A stretch of DNA of 48,489 bases from positions 1 through 48,489 of the IMG/VR virus record IMGVR_UViG_3300008110_000102; one strand, written 5' to 3'. A program made the translations under genes and the position numbers. The notes below the pieces were generated by a model. The model made no database searches. It was not told the origin of the DNA and saw only the letters and a list, made by a program, of their open reading frames with translations. Positions 5,702-14,367 of the stretch are shown here, piece by piece. Origin of the DNA: a virus. The stretch's first letter is position 1; every line of letters begins with the position of its first letter.

Positions 5702-6655
5702 ATGACACACGAAATAGAAACTACAGCATATACGAATGAAGTACCTTGGCATGGCCTTGGGACCTACATTCAAGATGCACCATCTGTAGATGAAATGCTC
5801 ACTAAAGCAGGACTTGATTGGACTGTAGTGAAAACTCCAGTACACGCTAATCACGAGAGTGGTCTTGTATCTACGAACGAACACTTTGCTCTTGTTCGTA
5901 GCACTGATGGCAAAATACTTGACGTCTGTGGAAAACAGTACAATCCTGTACAAAATAAGGATGCACTAGGGTTCTTCAGGTCGTTCGTTGAAGCTGGCGA
6001 TGCTACACTTGAGACTGCGGGTTCACTAAGAGGTGGGAGAAACATTTGGGGATTAGCTAACCTCGGTCAAAACTTCCACCTGAAGAATAACACGTCCGAC
6101 CAATTAAAGTCGTACTTGCTTATCTCTTCACCTCACGAGGTCGGTAAATCACTACAGATTAAGTTCACATCTGTCCGTGTAGTGTGTAACAACACTCTAA
6201 CCTTAGCTCTTAACTCTGCTGCTCAATTTCGCATGTCACATAGACTACAGTTCGACGAGTTCAATCAAGAACGAGCTCGTGAAGTACTTGGCATTGCAAG
6301 AGATGAGTCAAGAGACTTTGAGCGAACTGCTAACTTGTTGTCAACACAAGCACTGTCCCATGATGATATTATCAGAGTGCTGCAGCCCATCTATCAACCT
6401 GACCATAATCCTGTAGACCTTATTAATAGTGCGGACAAATACCTGTCACCAACTATTAAAGCTATCATGTATGCTAACGAGAATGCACCTGGTGCTGACC
6501 CAACTACAGCATGGGGTCTTTTAAATGCAGTGACTTACTACTCCGACCATTTGGCATCTCGTACTGTAGATAAGAGAATGTACAATGCTTGGTTCGGCAA
6601 GACTGCTAATCACAAAAAGAAGATACTCGACACATTGGTGTCTATGGCTGCATAA
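5702..6655 (+). CDS. DUF932 phage/plasmid-like protein
   Basis: A 317-residue protein matching the DUF932 (TIGR03299-type) family found in phages and plasmids. The typical N-terminal 'VPWHGLGT' motif is at residues 16-23. The core 'SSPHEVGKSLQIKFTSVRVVCNNTL' region is interrupted here in words: a Ser-Pro-His turn, a Phe-Thr-Ser-Val-Arg-Val-Val-Cys-Asn-Asn strand near the middle, and a C-terminal 'AWGLLNAVTYYSDH' helix with 'MYNAWFGKTANHKKK' at the end. The start is 5702 because AAAGGAG precedes it; an upstream in-frame ATG at 5654 lacks one. The biochemical role is unknown. It is transcribed alone between the island and a terminator. Confidence 0.85.
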   Translation: MTHEIETTAYTNEVPWHGLGTYIQDAPSVDEMLTKAGLDWTVVKTPVHANHESGLVSTNEHFALVRSTDGKILDVCGKQYNPVQNKDALGFFRSFVEAGDATLETAGSLRGGRNIWGLANLGQNFHLKNNTSDQLKSYLLISSPHEVGKSLQIKFTSVRVVCNNTLTLALNSAAQFRMSHRLQFDEFNQERAREVLGIARDESRDFERTANLLSTQALSHDDIIRVLQPIYQPDHNPVDLINSADKYLSPTIKAIMYANENAPGADPTTAWGLLNAVTYYSDHLASRTVDKRMYNAWFGKTANHKKKILDTLVSMAA

Positions 6656-6684
6656 ACCAGCTCACCATTACACTACGACCAACT

Positions 6685-6720
6685 ATATGGCTTAGTATCA
6701 AAAGTACTAGGCCATATTTT
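6685..6720 (+). terminator. Terminator after the DUF932 gene
   Basis: An inverted repeat, ATATGGC at 6685-6691 with CTTAGTA, pairs with TACTAGGCCATAT across an AAAA loop and is followed by TTTT. It sits between the plus-strand DUF932 gene and the minus-strand zinc ribbon gene, so it may serve both directions. Confidence 0.7.
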
Positions 6721-6771
6721 CGTATAGCATAGCTACGTCATCACAAATAAAGGGTGTGTCTGTCCAGCTAA

Positions 6772-7059
6772 CTAAGACAAACGCAACAATAATCCACAGT
6801 CTGAACATAATAACCTCTTGCCTTTGCTAGTCTTTGTAAGGTAAAATAGCTGACAACCGCACTGGCATTCTCTGCGCTCAGTGTTAGTAATAGGCTTCAC
6901 TCTGTGAACACGTCTACCTGTAGGTTGTTCGCAATCCGGACAGGTTAGCTCTACAATCCCTGCAGGTGCAACAGATATCCAGTTGTAGTTGCACAGTAAG
7001 CATACTGCTTCTCCAGTGATATGAGGCATTCTTGCTGTTAGGTTAATAACGTCGCTCAT
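6772..7059 (-). CDS. Zinc ribbon protein
   Basis: A 95-residue protein with four Cys pairs: CLLC (20-23), CPDC (40-43), a CQCGC cluster and CSDC near the C-terminus. This arrangement fits two zinc ribbons in tandem, often DNA- or RNA-binding or structural. AGAGGA precedes the ATG. Its start overlaps the end of the small membrane protein gene at 7043. No specific function can be given. Confidence 0.65.
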   Translation of the reverse strand: MSDVINLTARMPHITGEAVCLLCNYNWISVAPAGIVELTCPDCEQPTGRRVHRVKPITNTERRECQCGCQLFYLTKTSKGKRLLCSDCGLLLRLS

Positions 7060-7204
7060 TCAGGTAGTCCTCTATAAGCTTACAGACGCCTATGATAAAG
7101 ATAGGTAACCAAAGTGGTGAAAGTATCCAAAACCATGACCAAGCTAAGTAGCCAGTCAGCTTAAGGGTAATAAAGATGACTAATAACCAATCCCCTAAGC
7201 TCAT
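7043..7204 (-). CDS. Small membrane protein
   Basis: A 53-residue ORF, too short for usual gene calls. It starts with ATG immediately after the TAA of the preceding gene (7206), with AAGGG upstream, and overlaps the next start by 17 bases, so it fits the operon exactly. The sequence is dominated by Leu, Ile, Trp and Phe: hydrophobic residues about 6-20 and 22-41 could form one or two membrane spans, followed by a charged tail ending in Arg-Arg-Tyr. Function unknown. Confidence 0.5.
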   Translation of the reverse strand: MSLGDWLLVIFITLKLTGYLAWSWFWILSPLWLPIFIIGVCKLIEDYLNERRY

Positions 7205-7205
7205 G

Positions 7206-7469
7206 TTATAGACCCTTAACCCTATTAGCTAACTTGACTGCTATATAGTAGAACATACGATTGCCTTCTCGGTCCTTTAACTTTGAGACCATGCTGATAG
7301 ACGTTATAAGCTTTTGATCTATTGCACGTCGTATTGCTGATGAACCCATTGGCGGAGCTTGGAACCCATAGATGACTTTCTCACCTATTGGCGCATTGTC
7401 GATGAAGTCATTAAAGTCATCATAAGACTTTAGTCTTTTTAATGATGTTATGTCAATCTTTTTTGTCAT
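7206..7469 (-). CDS. Hypothetical protein
   Basis: An 87-residue, basic protein of unknown family. The segment 'MGSSAIRRAIDQKLITSIS' looks like a helix-turn-helix or winged-helix recognition region, followed by a 'NRMFYYIAVKL' strand that could be the wing. AGGG lies just before the start. It could be a small regulator; not certain. Confidence 0.5.
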   Translation of the reverse strand: MTKKIDITSLKRLKSYDDFNDFIDNAPIGEKVIYGFQAPPMGSSAIRRAIDQKLITSISMVSKLKDREGNRMFYYIAVKLANRVKGL

Positions 7470-7535
7470 ACCCTGGCCCTAGCTCGTTTGTAGTGACGTG
7501 TGCTCTAAAATTTTAATGTGATACAATCAAGGAAA

Positions 7536-7772
7536 TTATTGTTCTGTGTTTAAAACGTCTTTTAAATGACCATTCTCAGGGTAGTTCTTAAGGAATTCGT
7601 TATAGTCAAAGCCATTAAGGTCAAACGCTATCCTCCAAGCATCATGTGTCTGTCCCTGTAGTTTCTCTGTACTAAGACCTCTATACTTTTTATCTGTCTT
7701 TTCCATTTTCAGGAATACTAAGTCTCTAAGTGACTTAGCCACCCGTGTATTATAGTCTAATTCTGTAGTCAT
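7536..7772 (-). CDS. Hypothetical protein
   Basis: A 78-residue charged protein with no family recognised. GAGGAG, which includes the stop region of the ligase gene, lies seven bases before its ATG, so it is probably translated from the same message as the ligase. Confidence 0.5.
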   Translation of the reverse strand: MTTELDYNTRVAKSLRDLVFLKMEKTDKKYRGLSTEKLQGQTHDAWRIAFDLNGFDYNEFLKNYPENGHLKDVLNTEQ

Positions 7773-7776
7773 AATC

Positions 7777-8664
7777 TTACTCCTCAGTCTTAAATCTCAA
7801 GAACACAGGGTGACGTGGCTTATCTTTAACACCTATTGGGAAGTGCTTGTAGGTAACTATTTTGCCTATCAAGTCTTCACCTGTAGACCAAAGCTGTTTT
7901 CTTAATTCTTCAGTGAAGCCACTACCGATGCTAAACTCCACATCAGCATAATGCGATGAGCCAGGCAAGCCTTTAACTAACAAGTTACCCAAAGTATTGC
8001 CAGGTCGCATATTAGCTTTATGACTTGAGCGTTCTTGCTTGCCAAGTTCATTTATTGTAGGCGGGTTGTCATTTATGAGCAATTCCTCATAACCGATAAT
8101 CACAGCCTCGTTGTCTAAGAACTTTTTAAGCTTAATCAAACCATTTTCACGAAGGGTTGACCGACCATGTTTGTAGAGACCTGTAGGACTACGCAGCATT
8201 ACACCTTCATAACCCTGCTTGAGGACGTGTTCTTCATAACGCACAAGGCCTTCTACTGACCTAACTGTTACATGAGGCCATGAGAAAAGCGGACAATCTG
8301 TCACAAGCTCTTTAACTAAGTCTAATCTTTGTTTATAGTGTAAGTCTTGTCTTATAATGTCAAAGACGTAGAACCTTACATCAGGCTCGCCATCGTGACT
8401 CATAACACCACTAGAGGTATTCCTGTAGGTATCAGGACTGTTTGGCTCACCAACTATAAGCTCGCCATCTAAGCCTTCATACTCAGGTTGAGCAAAAAGC
8501 TCTTGAGTATATCTATTAGGCACAAGCTTTAATGACCGAGTATACAGCACACCATTCTGCACTGTAGCTCGTATACCATCAAGCTTTGGGCTTGCCAAGT
8601 ATGGGAATTGTAAGTCGTTTAAATCTTCAGCTGTCGCTGACAGCATCGGTTTCCGTATCGTCAT
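7777..8664 (-). CDS. ATP-dependent DNA ligase
   Basis: A 295-residue ligase of the small phage type (like T7 ligase). The adenylation motif 'KLDGIR' is at residues 27-32, with Lys27 as the predicted AMP-accepting nucleophile. Further motifs are 'GLDGELIVG' (motif III region), 'FYVFDII', 'EGVMLRSP' (motif IV) and 'LIKLKKF' (motif V); an OB-fold domain follows to the C-terminus. It seals nicks during replication and recombination. The start at 8664 has GGGAGAAG before it and overlaps the end of the upstream DNA-binding gene; an in-frame start at 8694 is less likely. Confidence 0.9.
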   Translation of the reverse strand: MTIRKPMLSATAEDLNDLQFPYLASPKLDGIRATVQNGVLYTRSLKLVPNRYTQELFAQPEYEGLDGELIVGEPNSPDTYRNTSSGVMSHDGEPDVRFYVFDIIRQDLHYKQRLDLVKELVTDCPLFSWPHVTVRSVEGLVRYEEHVLKQGYEGVMLRSPTGLYKHGRSTLRENGLIKLKKFLDNEAVIIGYEELLINDNPPTINELGKQERSSHKANMRPGNTLGNLLVKGLPGSSHYADVEFSIGSGFTEELRKQLWSTGEDLIGKIVTYKHFPIGVKDKPRHPVFLRFKTEE

Positions 8665-9208
8665 TGTCTTCTCCCTTTTGTGGATATTTTTCAATTAGTT
8701 CTATAAGACATTTTCTCACATCTTCAACGTCTTTACCTTGTGGCCATGACCAGCCAGAGCGAGGCTTTTGGATGCCACCACGTTTTAGTAATCGTCTAGC
8801 TCGTTTCGGTGTAATACCAAGGCCTTCTACGACTTCAGGTAAATCGACCAAGTTGTCTATGTCTTCCTTAGTGGGCTCTTCTACAAAAGTCTTGAAGTTA
8901 TAGACCTTCTTCTTAATATCAGGTGTGAATTCTCTCTTTTTAGGGTCGATGCGCTTATCAGGTGCAGCTTGTATATTGTCAAACTTAAGACCTTTAATGA
9001 TAAGCATGTAGATTGTTGTGCCGTCTTCACAAGTGATTGTCTCTCGACTCTCGTGATTACCGACCATTAAAATACCTCTAGACACTTCAGGACTATCCTG
9101 TAGTAAAACTTTGAGATGCGCTTTAGCTTCTGATAGTGTATCAAATACCCATGATACTTTCTTCTTTTTATATTCTATGTAGAAGCAACATGCAGGATTG
9201 GGAGTCAT
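8627..9208 (-). CDS. DNA-binding protein with C-terminal HTH
   Basis: A 193-residue protein. The N-terminal half is an unrecognised alpha/beta region. Residues about 120-170 hold an HTH: 'LPEVVEGLGITPKRARRLL' followed by 'GGIQKPRSGWSWP', the same layout as in the protein at 36178 ('LSEALNIKPASARVRLRGA' then 'GRSYEW'). The tail is acidic. It is the first gene of the leftward operon that also carries the ligase, and faces the terminase operon across a divergent promoter region, so it could regulate the switch to structural genes; this is inference. Confidence 0.6.
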   Translation of the reverse strand: MTPNPACCFYIEYKKKKVSWVFDTLSEAKAHLKVLLQDSPEVSRGILMVGNHESRETITCEDGTTIYMLIIKGLKFDNIQAAPDKRIDPKKREFTPDIKKKVYNFKTFVEEPTKEDIDNLVDLPEVVEGLGITPKRARRLLKRGGIQKPRSGWSWPQGKDVEDVRKCLIELIEKYPQKGEDNDDTETDAVSDS

Positions 9209-9227
9209 ACTAATTCCTTATATACTG

Positions 9228-9256
9228 TTTACAAATGCTATGATATTATCTTATAA
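9228..9256 (+). promoter_or_regulatory. Putative promoter of the structural operon
   Basis: TTTACA at 9228-9233 and TTATAA at 9251-9256, 17 bases apart, lie in the 86-base divergent gap before the terminase gene. On the other strand a TATATAAGG sequence lies close to the start of the leftward gene at 9208, so both directions probably start here. Confidence 0.5.
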
Positions 9257-9294
9257 AGAAAGAGTCAAATAAAGGTCTTATGGTTGGAGGAATT

Positions 9295-9810
9295 ATGCCA
9301 GAGAGTAGAGGTTTTCATCAAAAGAGACTTTCTATTAAAGAACCTACAGTAAGAGCTAAGTTTTTAAGAGTGTTAGCAGAGACTGGTATGGTAAAGTTTG
9401 CTTGTGACTCATGTGGTGTTGTATACCAACAAGTCAGGAGACAGATACGAGAAGACCCTGAGTTTGCTGAAGAGGTTGAAGAAGCTAATGAGCAATACAA
9501 AGATACGCTTGAGATGGAGGCCCATCGTAGAGCTGTAGATGGTTGGAACGAGCCAGTATATAGCCAAAAGCTTGGGGTTAAGATTGGCACTATTCGCAAG
9601 TTTAGTGATAAGCTACTAGAACTCAAGCTTAAGAGACACGTCCCTGAGTATCGTGAGCGTAAGTTCGAGGACCAAAACGTCGTCGCTGGTGTGATGGTTG
9701 TTGGCTTAGTTCAAAATAGTCCACAAGCTTGGGTAGAACAATTTAAAGACGCAGAGGTAAAGTCACTTACCTTTGAAGGTACAGCTAAGGAGATAGATGA
9801 TGAAGACTAA
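9295..9810 (+). CDS. terS: Terminase small subunit
   Basis: A 171-residue protein typical of terminase small subunits. The N-terminal region contains a HTH-like segment in which the usual 'S..T.Y.W...DP.F' pattern appears as 'GVVYQQVRRQIREDPEF'. An 'EAHRRAVDGWNEPVY' helix follows, then 'GTIRKFSDKLLELKLKRH' and 'PEYRER', a set commonly seen in this family. It recognises the packaging site and regulates TerL. The ATG at 9280 is possible, but GGAGG at 9286-9290 precedes the ATG at 9295. A short gene separates it from terL. Confidence 0.85.
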   Translation: MPESRGFHQKRLSIKEPTVRAKFLRVLAETGMVKFACDSCGVVYQQVRRQIREDPEFAEEVEEANEQYKDTLEMEAHRRAVDGWNEPVYSQKLGVKIGTIRKFSDKLLELKLKRHVPEYRERKFEDQNVVAGVMVVGLVQNSPQAWVEQFKDAEVKSLTFEGTAKEIDDED

Positions 9811-10084
9811 GGTTTCTGTTAAGCTCGTGTATGAGACAGATGATGGTGAAACCTCTTATAGGGTACAAGTGTGGTCGATTATTAAGCCGACACTATCAGG
9901 TCATTTAGATGTTAATATAAAAGAAAAAAACTTGCCATTTAAGGTTATGACTGTAGCTGGTGCTATCGCTGAAAACTTCTGTAAGAAATATGGAGACCTA
10001 TTAGACCCAGATGCTGTAGCTAAAGCAGCTTATGAAGCCTATGTAGAACTACAAATAGATATGCGTAAGCAGGGCATTGCATGA
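9800..10084 (+). CDS. Hypothetical protein between the terminase subunits
   Basis: A 94-residue protein. AAGGAG at 9787-9792 fits the ATG at 9800 better than the one at 9797. The N-terminal half is predicted beta-strand ('KVSVKLVYETDDGET'), the C-terminal half helical. It overlaps terS and terL at its ends, so it is part of the packaging operon, but no family is recognised. Confidence 0.55.
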   Translation: MKTKVSVKLVYETDDGETSYRVQVWSIIKPTLSGHLDVNIKEKNLPFKVMTVAGAIAENFCKKYGDLLDPDAVAKAAYEAYVELQIDMRKQGIA

Positions 10085-11622
10085 AATTAGAGTGGCGAGA
10101 GGGTAAAGAAGGCGACGGTAAGCCTGCCTATTACGCTGTAATGGTGTATCCAGATGGTCGTGAGAAGGATGTAGTATGGGCACCACAGAAAGGTTCTCAG
10201 GAAGCCTTTTTGTCTTGTCCTATATTGGAGTGTCTATTTGAGGGTACTCGTGGTCCAGGTAAGACTGATGCACTTATAATGGACTTTGCTCAGCATTGTG
10301 GACCAAAGGTAAAGCCAGAGGATAAGAAGGGTTATGGTTCTGAGTGGCGTGGTGTATTATTCCGTAGAACATATCCAGAGCTACAAGACGTTATCGACAA
10401 GTCGAAGCGATGGCTACCAAGAATTTTTCCAGGCATTAAATATAATGAAGCTAAAAACTTTTGGGAGTGGCCTACAGGTGAGAAGCTATTCTTTAGACAG
10501 TTTGACAAAGCTTCTGATTATTGGTCTTACCATGGTCACGCTTATCCATGGATTGGTTGGGAGGAGTTGACGACTTGGCCAGATGACAAATGCTATAAGA
10601 GTATGTTCTCATGCGCTCGGTCAACTGTGCCTGGTATACCTATTAAGATTAGAGCTACCACTAACCCTTATGGTGTAGGTCATAACTGGGTGAAGAGAAG
10701 ATTTAAATTACCAATCGCTAAGGGCAAGATTGTTGGCCCAATCATTGACAATGCACCAGATGTTAATGGTGATATTGACCCACCAAGAGTTGCTATTAGA
10801 GGTCATATTAGTGAAAACCTAATTCTCTTAAAAGCTGACCCTACCTATGTTCAGCGTATTAGAATGGCTGCTCGTAATAAAAGTGAGATGTTAGCATGGC
10901 TTGATGGGAGCTGGGACATTATTGCTGGTGGTATGTTCGATGATATATGGAGTACTAAAATCCATGTGGTACCTGACTTGCCATTTGAGCTTATACCAGC
11001 GGGCTGGACTATCGACAGGTCGTATGACCACGGCTCCTCTAGGCCATTCTCTGTTGGCTGGTGGGCTGAGAGTAATGGAGAGCCTGTAGAGTACAAAGGT
11101 CATAAATATGGTACAGTAAGAGGTGACTTAATCAGGATAGCTGAGTACTATGGCTGTAGAGCTAATAGTCCAAACGAAGGCTTAAGGCTAAGTGGTACTG
11201 AGATTGCTAAAGAGATAGTGAAGCGAGAGAAGCAATGGGGTATATGGGGACGAGTGAAAGCAGGTCCAGCTGATACCAGTATTTTCGATGAGTACGAGAA
11301 ACAAAAAACCATATCAGGTGATATGGCTAAACATAAGGTCTATTGGCTTAAAGCTGATAAGGGTCCTAACAGTAGGATACAGGGTTGGGAACAGATAAGA
11401 AAGATGCTCAAGGCATCTAAGCCCAAGAAAGGTACACCAAGAGAAGAACCTGGCTTATTCATCATGGAAAGATGTGAAGATTGCAGAATGTTGTTTCCAG
11501 TTCTCCCGCGAGATGATAAAGTACTTGACGATGTAGATACCAATGCTGAAGACCATATCGGTGATGAGGTAAGATATCGAGTTAGGGTTAAAAGAAAAAC
11601 CATGTATAGAGGTAGTTTCTAA
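10081..11622 (+). CDS. terL: Terminase large subunit
   Basis: A 513-residue packaging ATPase-nuclease. Walker A 'GTRGPGKT' lies at about residues 55-62 and the Walker B region 'YPWIGWEEL' near 155-163, followed by the 'RATTNPYG' coupling motif. The C-terminal nuclease domain has the acidic positions expected: 'RSYDHGSSRPF', 'AGPADTSIFDEY' and 'EDHIGDEVRY'. It pumps DNA into the prohead at the portal vertex and cuts the concatemer. Length and motif order are normal for the Terminase_6-type family. It overlaps the portal gene by one base. Confidence 0.95.
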   Translation: MKLEWREGKEGDGKPAYYAVMVYPDGREKDVVWAPQKGSQEAFLSCPILECLFEGTRGPGKTDALIMDFAQHCGPKVKPEDKKGYGSEWRGVLFRRTYPELQDVIDKSKRWLPRIFPGIKYNEAKNFWEWPTGEKLFFRQFDKASDYWSYHGHAYPWIGWEELTTWPDDKCYKSMFSCARSTVPGIPIKIRATTNPYGVGHNWVKRRFKLPIAKGKIVGPIIDNAPDVNGDIDPPRVAIRGHISENLILLKADPTYVQRIRMAARNKSEMLAWLDGSWDIIAGGMFDDIWSTKIHVVPDLPFELIPAGWTIDRSYDHGSSRPFSVGWWAESNGEPVEYKGHKYGTVRGDLIRIAEYYGCRANSPNEGLRLSGTEIAKEIVKREKQWGIWGRVKAGPADTSIFDEYEKQKTISGDMAKHKVYWLKADKGPNSRIQGWEQIRKMLKASKPKKGTPREEPGLFIMERCEDCRMLFPVLPRDDKVLDDVDTNAEDHIGDEVRYRVRVKRKTMYRGSF

Positions 11623-13061
11623 TGAGTGATTTACCAGATCCATCTACACCCAGTAATCAGTATCTTCAGATGATACCCAAGTGGGATAAGATTAATACCT
11701 TAATAGAGGGTACTGAGGCTATGAGGGAAGCTGGTACTAAGTACCTTCCAAAATATCCACTTGAGAGTGAAGATAGCTATAGGGCTAGACTTGAGTGTGC
11801 AGTGCTCTATAACTTTATTGAGCTTACACTTAATAGTATGACTGGTAAGCCATTTAGTGATTTAATCAATTTGGATAAGATATCTCCAGACTTAGTACCA
11901 TATATGGATAACGTTGACTTACAGGGTAACCACCTATTAGTCTTTATAAGAAACTGGCTTAAGGACTCACTTGCTAAAGGGTATTCACATTGCTATGTTG
12001 ACTTCCCTCGTATTGATAAGGAAAACAGAACATTAGCTGATGATAGAGCAGAAGGTGTAAGACCATATCTAGTACCTATTAAGCCTGAGAATATCATCTT
12101 TGCCTATGCTGAAATTGAGAATGGCAAAGAAGAATTAAAGATGATAAGAATTAGGTCACAGGAAACCTACCTAAGTGGCTTTGAAACAGTATCTGTAGAA
12201 CAGATAAAGGTTATTACACCAGGCCTTGTTGAAGTATACCAAGAGAGAAAAGATGCTAAGACTAAAAAGATACAATGGGTAAAGATTGAAGAATATACCT
12301 ATGACTTAGACTTTATACCATTGGTAACTTTCTACAGTGAGAAGACCTCATTCATGTTGAGCAAGCCGCCACTGCTTGACCTTGCTGATTTAAACATAAG
12401 ACACTTTCAGTCTACAGCTGACCAACAAAGCATCCTAACTGTTACACGCTTTCCTATATTAGCAGGAAGTGGTGTAACACCTGATGAAGCTAAGCTGGCT
12501 ATTGGGCCAAAAACTTATCTTATTACAAGCGACCCACAGGGCAGGTTCTATTATGTAGAACACACTGGTAAAGCTATTGAGGCTGGCCGACAAGAGCTGC
12601 TTGACCTTGAGGAACGCATGGCTAATTACAGTGCTGAGTTCTTAAAGAAACGAGTTGGTCGTACAACAGCTACTGCTAAAGCTATTGATACTGCAGAGTC
12701 ATTCTCAGTCCTACAGGACATCACATACCGCTTTGAGGACGCTGTAGCACAAGTGCTATATTATATGGCTAAGTGGATTGGTAAAGAAGATGGCGGTATA
12801 ATCGAGCTTAATAAAGACTTTGGCCCGGATGTTTCTGATAAACAGGATTTGGATGCTATTCTTGAGGCTCGTAAAAATGGCGACTTATCACGAGAAAGCT
12901 TCTTGAACCAGCTCAAGAGAAGAGGAATACTTGAGCAAGACTTTAACTTAGAAGAAAATGAGATGCACCTTGAAGAAGAAGGTGAGTCATTATTAAAGCC
13001 AATCAATGGCAATCTTGACCCTAACAATCCAGACAACCTCGATGACCCGAGTGAGGATTAA
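11622..13061 (+). CDS. Portal protein (DUF4055 family)
   Basis: A 479-residue protein. It fits the DUF4055 portal-like family: an N-terminal 'YLPKYPLESEDSYRARLE' segment, 'NSMTGKPFS' next, 'GYSHCYVDFP' in the middle, and 'GRTTATAKAIDTAESFSVLQ' near the C-terminal third, which is the helix lining typical of portals. The tail is acidic. Twelve copies would form the ring through which DNA enters. Position directly after terL and before the MuF-like gene agrees with this. Confidence 0.88.
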   Translation: MSDLPDPSTPSNQYLQMIPKWDKINTLIEGTEAMREAGTKYLPKYPLESEDSYRARLECAVLYNFIELTLNSMTGKPFSDLINLDKISPDLVPYMDNVDLQGNHLLVFIRNWLKDSLAKGYSHCYVDFPRIDKENRTLADDRAEGVRPYLVPIKPENIIFAYAEIENGKEELKMIRIRSQETYLSGFETVSVEQIKVITPGLVEVYQERKDAKTKKIQWVKIEEYTYDLDFIPLVTFYSEKTSFMLSKPPLLDLADLNIRHFQSTADQQSILTVTRFPILAGSGVTPDEAKLAIGPKTYLITSDPQGRFYYVEHTGKAIEAGRQELLDLEERMANYSAEFLKKRVGRTTATAKAIDTAESFSVLQDITYRFEDAVAQVLYYMAKWIGKEDGGIIELNKDFGPDVSDKQDLDAILEARKNGDLSRESFLNQLKRRGILEQDFNLEENEMHLEEEGESLLKPINGNLDPNNPDNLDDPSED

Positions 13062-14278
13062 TGGCTGAAAAAACAAAGAACCAAGCTTATTTTGATGCGA
13101 GCCTTTTGCATCAGATAGCTGTCCGTAGATTTACGGCTATGCAGATAAAAGAGTTATTAGCTGTAATAGAAAAAGCTGATATAGAGATATCCAAAAAACT
13201 TAGGAACTTTTTACCAGGAGTAAAAAGCTATGAGTCAGCTAGGTTACAAGACCTTTTAGATGATATTAAGGTAGCTCGAAAAGAGCTAATGAAGCAAGTC
13301 AATAAGAATATCACCGAAACGCTTACTGGCTTTATTAAATCAGAAGCTGATTTTGAGAATAGAGCTATAGACTTAGCACTAAACGTAGCAATAGTTTCTA
13401 CAAGTGTACCATTAAGCGTATTAAAAGAAGTGGTATTTAAGAAGCCATTTTCTGTAAGTCAGGTGGGTGCTCAAAACCTTAAAGGTTGGTTAGACCAGAT
13501 GGCTTTAACAGATGTAGAGAATATAACTAATGCTATTAAGTTGGGAGTTATAAATGGTGAGTCAATCAACACTATTGTGTCTAGGGTTGTTGGTAGTCGT
13601 GATAATGACTTTGACAATGGTGCTCTTGCAATTACAAGGCGTAACCTGGATACAATAGTTAGGACAGCCATAAACCACGCAACCAATTCTGCGAGGGAAG
13701 AGATATGGAAAGAGAATGAAGATATTATAGATGGCTTAAGGTGGACTTCTACACTTGATGGAAGGACCTCAGCCATCTGTAGGTCAAGGGATGGTCATAT
13801 AGCACCTGTAGGTAATAAAGAAGTGCCAGTGGGTTCTAAAAAACTTAATCCAGTTGATGCTAGGCCTCCGGCCCACCCAAGGTGTAGGTCAGTTATGGTG
13901 GCGGTATTTAATGGACTTGGTGTTATTGGTAAAAGACCCTTCGTAGCGGATGGTCGTACAGCTAATCAAAGAGAGATAGACTTTCAAGCTGAAGCCAAGC
14001 TAGCTGGTGTACCATTAAGGGAATACAAGAAAATGTGGGCTGATAGAAATGTTGGCAGAGTTGCTGCATCAGTTACCTATGAAGAATGGCTAAGAGGCCA
14101 AAGCCAAAAATTTAAAGAAGAAGTACTTGGCAAAACAAAAGCTAAGCTTTTTAATACCGGCAAGATAAAGCTAAATGAGTTTGTTGATGTGCGTGGTAAA
14201 GAGATGACGCTAGAGCAGCTAGCTAATAGCCATGGGAATGTTTTTGAATTAGCTGGCTTGAACCCAAAAAGCTATTGA
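13061..14278 (+). CDS. Mu F-like minor head protein
   Basis: A 405-residue protein with a C-terminal Mu gpF/SPP1 gp7-like domain: 'RRNLDTIVRTAINHATNSAR' (shown in part), 'LRWTSTLDGRTSAICRSRDG' and 'RPPAHPRCRSVMV'. The Cys and His residues of these last two blocks, 'TSAICRSRDG' and 'AHPRCR', are the family signature. The protein attaches to the portal inside the prohead and is needed for head assembly. The C-terminal 100 residues are an additional region of unknown role. Start ATG directly follows the portal stop. Confidence 0.85.
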   Translation: MAEKTKNQAYFDASLLHQIAVRRFTAMQIKELLAVIEKADIEISKKLRNFLPGVKSYESARLQDLLDDIKVARKELMKQVNKNITETLTGFIKSEADFENRAIDLALNVAIVSTSVPLSVLKEVVFKKPFSVSQVGAQNLKGWLDQMALTDVENITNAIKLGVINGESINTIVSRVVGSRDNDFDNGALAITRRNLDTIVRTAINHATNSAREEIWKENEDIIDGLRWTSTLDGRTSAICRSRDGHIAPVGNKEVPVGSKKLNPVDARPPAHPRCRSVMVAVFNGLGVIGKRPFVADGRTANQREIDFQAEAKLAGVPLREYKKMWADRNVGRVAASVTYEEWLRGQSQKFKEEVLGKTKAKLFNTGKIKLNEFVDVRGKEMTLEQLANSHGNVFELAGLNPKSY

Positions 14279-14309
14279 GTAATTGGATAGCCTCTGTCAT
14301 AATGGCTAG

Positions 14310-14357
14310 GCTTGCTAATGGGTGACCCATTAGTGGGTGATCCTTAAACAAGCAAAT
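14310..14357 (+). promoter_or_regulatory. Hairpin between MuF-like and scaffold genes
   Basis: The perfect inverted repeat TAATGGG-TGA-CCCATTA lies at 14316-14332, within a larger pairing of GCTTG (14310-14314) and CAAGC shortly before the scaffold start. There is no T-run, so it is more likely an RNA processing or stabilising element than a terminator. Confidence 0.45.
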
Positions 14358-14367
14358 GGAGACTTAA